A DNA stretch of 6,517 nt, taken from Phycisphaerae bacterium (GTDB lineage: Bacteria > Planctomycetota > Phycisphaerae > Phycisphaerales > SM1A02). A program made the translations under genes and the position numbers. The stretch is taken from assembly GCA_002591705.1 (NCBI GenBank), contig PAAB01000027.1, forward strand, positions 31,486 through 38,002, written 5' to 3'. Of this stretch, positions 1 to 4,916 are shown piece by piece. Position 1 is the first letter of the stretch. Every line of letters starts with the position of its first letter. The notes under the pieces are model-generated. The model worked only from the letters and a program-made list of their open reading frames with translations, was not told the DNA's origin and ran no database searches.

Positions 1-83
1 CATGATTGGAATGGCTGGAAGTGTCAATATTGTCGTCCGAAAACTTATCGGAGTCTGGGTATGGTGTCGACTTCAAGTGTGGA
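1..83. other. Left-edge non-coding stretch, no gene recognised
   Basis: I see no recognisable gene end or start here. Translating the three forward frames gives no ParA-like C-terminus. One forward frame has a TGA at 3-5, so an upstream gene such as parA could end at or before the window edge, but this cannot be decided. No convincing -35/-10 pair with normal spacing was found, although the parB promoter should lie somewhere in 1-150. Confidence 0.4.
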
Positions 84-99
84 TGTTCCACGTGGAACA
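84..99. promoter_or_regulatory. parS: parS centromere-like site 1
   Basis: This is a perfect 16-bp palindrome, TGTTCCACGTGGAACA, and it extends to 18 bp (83-100). It matches the well-known chromosomal parS consensus (TGTTTCACGTGAAACA in Bacillus) except for the symmetric T-to-C / A-to-G change seen in many other phyla. ParB proteins bind parS through their helix-turn-helix, load as CTP-dependent clamps and slide outward. The site lies 69 bp upstream of the parB start, so it may also allow ParB to influence its own transcription. The first part is seen directly and the autoregulation is inferred. Confidence 0.93.
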
Positions 100-120
100 T
101 CGTGATATTGGTACGGCTCT

Positions 121-136
121 GGTTCCACGTGGAACC
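121..136. promoter_or_regulatory. parS: parS centromere-like site 2 (variant outer base)
   Basis: GGTTCCACGTGGAACC is a second perfect palindrome, identical to site 1 except for the outermost base pair (T:A replaced by G:C). Flanking bases continue the symmetry to 22 bp (118-139). Its centre is 37 bp from the centre of site 1, about 3.5 helical turns. It ends 31 bp before the parB ATG. The shared inner 14 bp make ParB binding very likely. Whether the outer G:C pair lowers affinity is unknown. Confidence 0.88.
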
Positions 137-154
137 AGACCGGCGGTTGAGAAT

Positions 155-158
155 GGAG
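155..158 (+). promoter_or_regulatory. Ribosome binding site supporting the parB start at 168
   Basis: GGAG lies 9 nt before the ATG at 168. It favours that start over an in-frame ATG at 153, whose own upstream sequence has no comparable purine-rich match at the right distance. Confidence 0.55.
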
Positions 159-167
159 CGGGCAAGG

Positions 168-1136
168 ATGGCCACCAAGAAGAAGCGTCGTTTGGGACGA
201 GGTCTCGGAAGTATGATCAACACCCCGGTCAAGGTGGATGTGCCGAACTCGTCTAACGAGTCGAAGGCAACGGTTGTCGTGGCCGATCCCCCCGCCGCTC
301 CGGTGGAAAGGGGTGAGAAGAGCTCGTCTCCTGGATCCCTGATTCGGGTATCTCCCTCGAATGTGCGTCCCAACCCCTACCAGCCGCGGAAGGTCTTCGA
401 CGAGGCGGCTTTGGTGTCGCTGGCGGACTCAATTCGATCGGCTGGAGTCATGCAGCCGGTTGTCGTGAGGCCAGCCGCGGACGGATACGAGCTGATCGCT
501 GGTGAACGCCGCTTGCGGGCCGCCGAAATCGTTGGCCTCGAGCATATACCGGCCGTGATCCAGGACGTTGACGATCGGACCGCTGCTGAGTGGTCGATCA
601 TCGAGAACGTCCAGCGGGAGGATCTGAATCCGATGGAGCGCGCGGAAGCCTTCCAGCATCTTCAGGATCAGTTTGGGCTCACGCACCAGGAGATTGCTGA
701 GAAGGTCGGCTTGAACAGATCGTCAGTGACCAACCATCTCCGGCTCAATGAGTTGGATGAGGCGACCAAGGAAGCCGTACGGACCTCAGCCCTGAGTATG
801 GGTCATGCAAGAACAATGTTAAGTGTGGGAAGTCTGTCGGTTCGTGCGAAGATGCTTCGACAGTGCCTGTCGAACCACTGGTCGGTACGGGAGTTGGAGC
901 GTCGTGTCCGTGTCCTGACCGATGGAGCCGGGGCGTCCGCGTCGGCCAAGACAGATGTCGATCCCCGACAGTCGAATCTCGATGATCTCCAGAAGAAGCT
1001 CGGAGAGCATCTGGGAACCCGTGTGCAGATTCACCAGCAGGCCCGCAATCCCGGCCGTGGTCGGATGGTCATCGAGTTCTACGACCTGGATCAGTTCGAC
1101 GGACTGCTGTCCCGTTTGGGCTACAACAACGCATAA
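168..1136 (+). CDS. parB: Chromosome-partitioning protein ParB (parS-binding CTPase)
   Basis: This 322-residue protein is of normal length for chromosomal ParB. It binds parS, hydrolyses CTP and spreads as a sliding clamp to build the partition complex that ParA segregates. The N-terminus (residues 4-16, KKKRRLGRGLGSM) is the basic LGRGL motif that contacts and stimulates ParA. The ParB/Srx core runs from about residue 57 to 160: RPNPYQPR at 67-74, the CTP-binding GERRLRA at 112-118, and ENVQREDLNPME at 146-157. A helix-turn-helix follows at about 171-196 (LTHQEIAEKVGLNRSSVTNH), then a linker, and the C-terminal dimerisation domain at about 283-320. The open frame extends upstream to position 6, but that part is read through the parS sites and is not protein-like. 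The start at 168 gives the classic N-terminus. No parA is visible; it may lie just left of the window. The flagellar genes that follow are on the same strand but separated by 148 bp. Confidence 0.96.
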   Translation: MATKKKRRLGRGLGSMINTPVKVDVPNSSNESKATVVVADPPAAPVERGEKSSSPGSLIRVSPSNVRPNPYQPRKVFDEAALVSLADSIRSAGVMQPVVVRPAADGYELIAGERRLRAAEIVGLEHIPAVIQDVDDRTAAEWSIIENVQREDLNPMERAEAFQHLQDQFGLTHQEIAEKVGLNRSSVTNHLRLNELDEATKEAVRTSALSMGHARTMLSVGSLSVRAKMLRQCLSNHWSVRELERRVRVLTDGAGASASAKTDVDPRQSNLDDLQKKLGEHLGTRVQIHQQARNPGRGRMVIEFYDLDQFDGLLSRLGYNNA

Positions 1137-1166
1137 ACCTCGGTTTCGTGCCCATCTCGTGGTTTT

Positions 1167-1182
1167 TGCGCTGTATTGCGCA
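1167..1182. repeat. Small inverted repeat in the parB downstream gap
   Basis: TGCGC (1167-1171) and GCGCA (1178-1182) can form a 5-bp stem with a 6-nt loop. A T-run (1163-1167) comes before it rather than after it, so on the + strand it does not look like an intrinsic terminator for parB. It may just be part of the structured leader that continues to 1284. Confidence 0.35.
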
Positions 1183-1183
1183 G

Positions 1184-1199
1184 GAACGCACAAGTGTTC
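1184..1199. repeat. Small inverted repeat, second hairpin of the leader
   Basis: GAACGC (1184-1189) can pair with GTGTTC (1194-1199) around the tetraloop ACAA, giving six pairs, one of them G-U. It is the middle one of several possible hairpins between parB and the 69-codon gene. No U-tract follows. Confidence 0.35.
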
Positions 1200-1220
1200 G
1201 ACGACCCGGTCCGATGACGG

Positions 1221-1277
1221 CTCCTGACGCCCCATTCCTACGTGGTAGGGGTGCGGCTCGGCATTTGCTGTCAGGAG
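1221..1277 (+). promoter_or_regulatory. Structured leader that can sequester the Shine-Dalgarno of the 69-codon gene
   Basis: CTCCTGAC (1221-1228) is the exact reverse complement of GTCAGGAG (1270-1277), which contains the AGGAG ribosome binding site of the gene starting at 1285. A G-U pair (1229/1269) can add a ninth base pair. Inside this outer stem lies a second hairpin, 1233-1241 with 1245-1253, of nine pairs including two G-U around a 3-nt loop (GTG). Together they form a nested structure that would hide the ribosome binding site when closed. This resembles thermosensor, riboswitch or protein-controlled leaders in general layout. I could not match it to the c-di-GMP (GEMM) riboswitch core or another known class. 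The pairing is seen in the sequence; the regulatory role is inference. Confidence 0.5.
1273..1277 (+). promoter_or_regulatory. Strong Shine-Dalgarno for the 69-codon gene
   Basis: AGGAG ends 7 nt before the ATG at 1285, which is near ideal. It is the main evidence that the short reading frame is a real gene. The same bases form the 3' arm of the inverted repeat with 1221-1228. Confidence 0.7.
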
Positions 1278-1284
1278 ATCGGAC

Positions 1285-1494
1285 ATGCAGGACGTACCAG
1301 GAATCAACATCAACAGCTCCGGGCACGACCCTCTTAATACTGTTCAGGATCCTGTCGAGGCCGCCCAGGCGTTGTTTCGCCGGACCCTGAGCAACTGGGT
1401 CGGTGACCTCCTCGTACTGAGGCAGTCGGGAATGCTGCAGATGACCTGGCACACGGCGGGTGATGAACTTCCCGCCTACCGCGCTGCAGCCTGA
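1285..1494 (+). CDS. Small protein of unknown function, upstream of fliD
   Basis: This is a 69-residue protein that I do not recognise. Support for it being real is the AGGAG 7 nt upstream, its position directly ahead of fliD on the same strand, and the lack of any alternative gene in this stretch. The N-terminal part (1-22) is polar and probably flexible. Residues 23-53 (PVEAAQALFRRTLSNWVGDL and onward) look like one or two amphipathic helices ending in LQMTW. It has no signal peptide, no obvious transmembrane segment and no cysteines. In many bacteria the gene just upstream of fliD is flaG, but the FlaG C-terminal pattern (a VVKVID..TGEVIRQIP-type strand pair) is not visible, so I do not use that name. 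A small flagellar chaperone or regulator is possible but unproven. The leader can hide its ribosome binding site, which suggests controlled translation. Confidence 0.6.
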   Translation: MQDVPGININSSGHDPLNTVQDPVEAAQALFRRTLSNWVGDLLVLRQSGMLQMTWHTAGDELPAYRAAA

Positions 1495-1527
1495 TCGATC
1501 CTTCCGGGATCCGGGTGCGTGCTGCTG

Positions 1528-1542
1528 TCCCTTGATCAGGGG
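1528..1542 (+). promoter_or_regulatory. Short hairpin over the fliD Shine-Dalgarno
   Basis: TCCCT (1528-1532) can pair with AGGGG (1538-1542), giving four Watson-Crick pairs plus one G-U around a 5-nt loop (TGATC). AGGGG is the only good ribosome binding site for the fliD start at 1552. The stem is short, so occlusion would be modest. It is recorded because the upstream gene shows the same arrangement. Confidence 0.4.
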
Positions 1543-1543
1543 A
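1538..1543 (+). promoter_or_regulatory. Shine-Dalgarno that sets the fliD start at 1552
   Basis: AGGGGA ends 8 nt before ATG 1552. For the alternative ATG at 1543 the purine run would abut the start codon, and for the GTG at 1519 there is no suitable site. The start at 1552 also gives the expected FliD N-terminus. Confidence 0.7.
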
Positions 1544-1551
1544 TGCCACGC

Positions 1552-4296
1552 ATGGGCAGTTTCTCAACCGGCATTGGACTCATCAGCGGCTTCGACTCGG
1601 CGATGATGATCGAGCAGATGCTGCTCGGCGAATCGCGTGGGCGTCTCCGATGGCAATCGGAGATTGCCACGCTGCAGTCGCGACAGTCCTCGATGCTCGA
1701 ACTCAATGCCCGTCTTCTCGGTCTGCAGTCCGCATCCTCGCTTCTTTCGTCCAGCATGACCTTCGGCGCCATGCAGGTCGGCAGCAGCAACGTCGATGTA
1801 CTGTCGGCCAACGTCACGAGCGGTACGCCGGCGGGGGACTGGTCGTTCATCGTGGAGTCGCTCGCCACTCGACATCAGATGCTGGTCGGTGCCGCATCGT
1901 CACGTGATGCGGCACTCGGACTGGATTCGTTCTCGATCGAGTTCGGCGGAACACTGAATCCGACCACGCGCCTCGATGAACTCAACGGTGGCGTCGGAAT
2001 CGATCGTGGTCGTATGGAACTCGTGCTCGGTACCGGCGCCGATGCATCGACGCACGTCGTCGACTGTCGCAGCATCACCAGCATTCAGGATGTCATCGCG
2101 GCCATCGAATCCGTCGATGCGCGACTGCAGGTATCGATCGACGACACCTCACTGCGCGTCGAGACACTGGACGGAAGTTCGATCTCGTTCTCCAGTCTTG
2201 ATGACGCAACCACCGCGCAGGATCTCGGTCTCGTCGCCGATGGATCCGACGGGGTGCTCGAAGGCGACGCCGTGGTTCGCCTCGGCGGCGGCACCCTGCT
2301 GCGCTGGATCGACGACGGCAACGGCGTGCTGATCGAGGAGGGGACACCGGACCTGCGTATCACCGCCATGGACGGGCGGGTGTTCAATGTCGACGTGCCC
2401 GCCGATGCGACGTGCATTCAGGACGTGCTCGATGCCGTTGCGTCCGCGGTGGATGCCACGGGGGCCGCAAACGACGGCGCCGTCCTGGCGAGGGTGCACG
2501 CCGATGGTCTTCGTCTCGAAGTGGTCGATCAGACCGGAGGAAGCGGTGTGCTGCGCATCGAATCCACCGGAGGCAACTCCCATGCCGCCGGTGATCTCGG
2601 TCTGGAAGGGAACGGAGTCGATGGAATCGTCGTCGGCGACCGTCTCCTGGCGGGACTCGACTCGGTGCTGATTTCCAATCTGAACGGGGGGAACGGTCTT
2701 CCGCCCGAGGCCCAGATGAGGTTTCGGTACGCTGCAAACGAAACCACGAATTTCTCCATCGGTCCGGGCATCGAGTCCGTGGGGCAGCTGATCGCCGATC
2801 TGAATCGTCAGGCCGTTGAGAATGATCACACGTTCCGGTTCGAACTGAACGATGCCGCCAACGGCATCCGGGTCATCGCGGACGATTCATCCAATCTCAA
2901 CTTCGTCGGTGAACTCGCCGAATCCCTGGGGCTGCTCGGTATTCGTCTCGGTGTGGTCGAAGGCGCGAATCTGCAGCACCGGTACATCGACGAAAGCCGT
3001 CTCCTGTCCACGCTCAACGGAGGGCAGGGCGTCGGAGACGGTTCGTTCACCATTCGTGACGCCAGCGGGCAGACTGCCGTCATCGACGTCGACTCGAGCG
3101 TGCGGACCGTCGCCGATCTCATGGCCCTGGTGGAATCCAAGGGGCTTGCGGTCTCCATGCGAATCAATGACCACGGCGACGGTCTGCTGATCGAGTCGAC
3201 GGCATCCGAAACCGCTTCCAATTTCACGCTTCGCATCGATTCGGCGGGCGGCAGCGCCGCCTCGGATCTTCGCCTGACCGGAGAGGCGTCCGAAGTGCAC
3301 GGAAGCGGTGCGTGGATCGACGGACGATGGGAACAGGAGATCGCCGTCGATTCGTCCACGACGCTGCTGGAACTGCAGCAGGCCATTCTCGATGCCGGCG
3401 TTCCGATCGCCTGTTCACTCGTTCAATCGGGAACCGGGACCGATGCCTGGCGCCTCGCCATGTCGAGCGACCGGATCGGGGCGGGAGGCGTCTTCCGGAT
3501 CGACGGCCGGATCGCCGACGGCGGTGTGATGCAGTTCGACGACGTGGTTCGCGGCGAGGATGCAAGGGTCGTCCTCGGTGACGATCCGGCGGAGGGGCAG
3601 CTGCTCTGGTCTTCGGGGAACACGTTGTCGGACGTCATCGAGGGCCTGGTCATCGACCTCCACTCGGTCTCGTCGGATCCCGTGACCCTGTCCATCTCCC
3701 GTGACGACTCCTCGGCGCGGAATGCGGTGGAATCGTTCGTGGAAGCCTACAACCAGGTCGTCGAGCTGCTTCGCAGCGTCGATTCCTACGACGCCGAGAC
3801 CGGTGCCCGCGGCGCACTGCTGGGCGATTCGACCGTGGCCAGGGTCGATCGCTCCCTGTCCGCACTGGTCCTGCAGCGTCTGCAGGATGACCAGGTCATC
3901 GAGGGCTACAGCGGACTCTGGGAACTCGGGGTGCGAATGGGATCCTCGGGTCGGCTCGAACTGGATGCGGACCGGTTGGACGCGGCGCTGCAGGAGGATC
4001 CGGCCGGAGTCGAGGCGGCCTTTCTTCGTGACGACGGCGACCAACGGGGATTCGCCGTGCGCTTCGAGGAACTCGTGTCGGCCCTGACCGACACCGACGG
4101 AGGTGCACTGGGGATCGCCGGCGAGCGGTTCCAGTCACGCATCGAACTCGCCAACGAACGCATCGAACTGATCGATCGCCGGATCGAGGCACGACGGGTG
4201 ATCCTGGTCGAGCGCTTCGCCGCGATGGAACGTGCGCTGTCGGCGCTGCAGTCTCAGAACTCGGCCCTGCTGTCGTTCCAGTCCTCCATGATCTGA
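1552..4296 (+). CDS. fliD: Flagellar filament capping protein FliD (hook-associated protein 2), long multi-repeat form
   Basis: This 914-residue protein caps the growing filament outside the cell and helps flagellin monomers fold into place. It is exported by the flagellar type III system, so no signal peptide is expected and none is seen. The FliD N-terminal domain covers about residues 1-110 (GIGLISGFDSAMMIEQMLLGE, a heptad-rich helix to about 65, then a strand region). The FliD C-terminal domain runs from about 665 to 914: NTLSDVIEGLVIDLHS at 690-705, VTLSISRD, AYNQVVELLR, ALLGDSTV, and a final long coiled-coil helix at about 855-905. Between them are about five repeats of roughly 110 residues resembling flagellin-IN motifs, marked by LNGGVG (144), IDDGNG (253), LNGGNG (377), LNGGQG (488) and a degenerate unit near 587-660. 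Most FliD proteins have about 450-700 residues, so this one is clearly expanded. The start at 1552 is chosen by Shine-Dalgarno position and family N-terminus. fliS follows after 65 bp. Confidence 0.95.
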   Translation: MGSFSTGIGLISGFDSAMMIEQMLLGESRGRLRWQSEIATLQSRQSSMLELNARLLGLQSASSLLSSSMTFGAMQVGSSNVDVLSANVTSGTPAGDWSFIVESLATRHQMLVGAASSRDAALGLDSFSIEFGGTLNPTTRLDELNGGVGIDRGRMELVLGTGADASTHVVDCRSITSIQDVIAAIESVDARLQVSIDDTSLRVETLDGSSISFSSLDDATTAQDLGLVADGSDGVLEGDAVVRLGGGTLLRWIDDGNGVLIEEGTPDLRITAMDGRVFNVDVPADATCIQDVLDAVASAVDATGAANDGAVLARVHADGLRLEVVDQTGGSGVLRIESTGGNSHAAGDLGLEGNGVDGIVVGDRLLAGLDSVLISNLNGGNGLPPEAQMRFRYAANETTNFSIGPGIESVGQLIADLNRQAVENDHTFRFELNDAANGIRVIADDSSNLNFVGELAESLGLLGIRLGVVEGANLQHRYIDESRLLSTLNGGQGVGDGSFTIRDASGQTAVIDVDSSVRTVADLMALVESKGLAVSMRINDHGDGLLIESTASETASNFTLRIDSAGGSAASDLRLTGEASEVHGSGAWIDGRWEQEIAVDSSTTLLELQQAILDAGVPIACSLVQSGTGTDAWRLAMSSDRIGAGGVFRIDGRIADGGVMQFDDVVRGEDARVVLGDDPAEGQLLWSSGNTLSDVIEGLVIDLHSVSSDPVTLSISRDDSSARNAVESFVEAYNQVVELLRSVDSYDAETGARGALLGDSTVARVDRSLSALVLQRLQDDQVIEGYSGLWELGVRMGSSGRLELDADRLDAALQEDPAGVEAAFLRDDGDQRGFAVRFEELVSALTDTDGGALGIAGERFQSRIELANERIELIDRRIEARRVILVERFAAMERALSALQSQNSALLSFQSSMI
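1889..1915. repeat. 10-bp perfect inverted repeat inside fliD
   Basis: GTGCCGCATC (1889-1898) and GATGCGGCAC (1906-1915) are exact reverse complements separated by 7 nt, and one flanking G-U pair could extend the stem. It lies in codons 113-122 of fliD. The spacer begins a CACGTG hexamer (1901-1906), but the flanks do not match parS. It could form a stable mRNA hairpin early in the gene. No function is known and coincidence is possible. Confidence 0.5.
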
Positions 4297-4361
4297 ACTC
4301 ATTATCGGATGCAGGATCACGGAGTTGCATTGGAACGATCCGATGGACCGATACCCGAACC

Positions 4362-4775
4362 ATGCTTCCCAACGCCACCACCTATCGCACCACCGACGTC
4401 ACCACGGCATCTCCTTCGCAACGTCGTCTCATGCTGCTGGAGGGAGCACTGACGGCAGCGAAGTCGCTCCGGTCGGCCCATGCCGGACGGGACTTCGAGG
4501 CGATCGCCGAACATGGATCCCATTGCCGATCCATCCTCATCGCCCTGATGACCGAACTCGACGCGTCGTCGGATCGCCGGCTGGCGGATCAGCTGTCGTC
4601 GCTGCACGCCTGGCTCTGGCAGCAGGTGGCCAGCGCCTCCGCGGCGGAGGATCTCGACGACCCCATCACCATTCTCACCCAGCAGCGTGACGCCTGGCGG
4701 GAAGCGGTCGAGCTTCTTCGCGGTGCGACCGCCGGCGACTCCGAGCCCGCGGGACCGGTGGACGTCGCGGGTTGA
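4362..4775 (+). CDS. fliS: Flagellar export chaperone FliS (flagellin chaperone)
   Basis: This 137-residue protein has normal FliS length. FliS is a cytoplasmic four-helix-bundle chaperone that wraps the C-terminus of flagellin, stops early polymerisation and hands it to the export gate. The hallmark N-terminal stretch is present: Y8 followed by TASPSQRRLMLLEGAL (residues 15-30), matching the family's TASP..L..MLY-GA pattern. Later helices match too, with LHAWLWQQV at 81-89 and RDAWREAVELL at 109-119. The last 17 residues (GATAGDSEPAG and on) are polar and probably disordered. It sits 65 bp after fliD, the usual fliD-fliS order. The ATG at 4362 gives the right N-terminus, but no strong Shine-Dalgarno lies within 15 nt upstream, so initiation may be weak or depend on the preceding gene. 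Sequence identity to well-studied FliS looks low, but the pattern and context agree. Confidence 0.88.
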   Translation: MLPNATTYRTTDVTTASPSQRRLMLLEGALTAAKSLRSAHAGRDFEAIAEHGSHCRSILIALMTELDASSDRRLADQLSSLHAWLWQQVASASAAEDLDDPITILTQQRDAWREAVELLRGATAGDSEPAGPVDVAG

Positions 4776-4916
4776 TTCCAAAAGTACCGTATTCATTCCC
4801 GCATTGGTTCATTTATCCGATCAACCTGCAGCGTGATCATGCCTTCGGTCGCGGGGCTCGTTAAGGTGGAAATCAAGTCCGACCACCCGGACGCGGTGGA
4901 ATCAGGAGGTTTGCCA
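4776..4916. other. Intergenic gap between the flagellar block and the sugar-nucleotide block
   Basis: The gap is 141 bp. The first 50 bases or so are visibly AT-richer than the neighbouring genes, as expected for a promoter region, but I cannot assign a -35/-10 pair with confidence. An imperfect direct repeat, GGTGGAAATCA (4865-4875) and GGTGGAATCA (4895-4904), runs into the downstream ribosome binding site. GTCCG (4877-4881) and CGGAC (4888-4892) form a small hairpin between the copies. No terminator with a U-tract is seen after fliS. An in-frame ATG at 4833 upstream of the epimerase lacks support as a start. Confidence 0.45.
4904..4909 (+). promoter_or_regulatory. Perfect Shine-Dalgarno setting the epimerase start at 4917
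   Basis: AGGAGG ends 7 nt before the ATG at 4917. This fixes that start rather than the in-frame ATG at 4833, because the family's first beta strand and glycine-rich loop begin immediately after 4917. Confidence 0.85.

Noticed and set aside
6..167. In-frame upstream extension of parB to position 6
   Set aside because: The extra residues are encoded across both parS palindromes, include the well-known spurious peptide FHVE read from parS, and do not resemble ParB. The KKKRRLGRGL start at 168 matches the family.
1163..1182. Rho-independent terminator after parB
   Set aside because: The T-run precedes the hairpin instead of following it, and the other hairpins in the gap have no T-tract.
1181..1260. 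c-di-GMP (GEMM-I) riboswitch in the leader before the small ORF
   Set aside because: Only short fragments such as CGCACA and GTAGG are reminiscent. The conserved core and its tetraloop-receptor layout are not present.
819..1313. 164-codon minus-strand open frame over the parB end and the gap
   Set aside because: It lies antisense to ParB's conserved C-terminal domain, shows no family motifs and no ribosome binding site that I could identify.
1148..1390. 80-codon open frame on the + strand between parB and fliD
   Set aside because: It overlaps the structured leader and the better-supported 69-codon gene, has no ribosome binding site, and its arginine/proline-rich composition is typical of a shadow frame in GC-rich DNA.
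1896..1911. Possible third parS around the CACGTG in fliD
   Set aside because: Only the central hexamer matches. None of the five flanking bases on either side agrees with the two sites near parB.
2149..2829. 226-codon minus-strand open frame inside fliD
   Set aside because: It is antisense to the FliD repeats. Long antisense frames are expected in GC-rich genes, and the translation has no recognisable domain. The same applies to 3415-4044 (-).
4796..4830. Sigma-28 type promoter (TAAA-N15-GCCGATAA) from a TCCGATCA element
   Set aside because: There is no TAAA-like -35 at the right distance, and the -10 match is partial.
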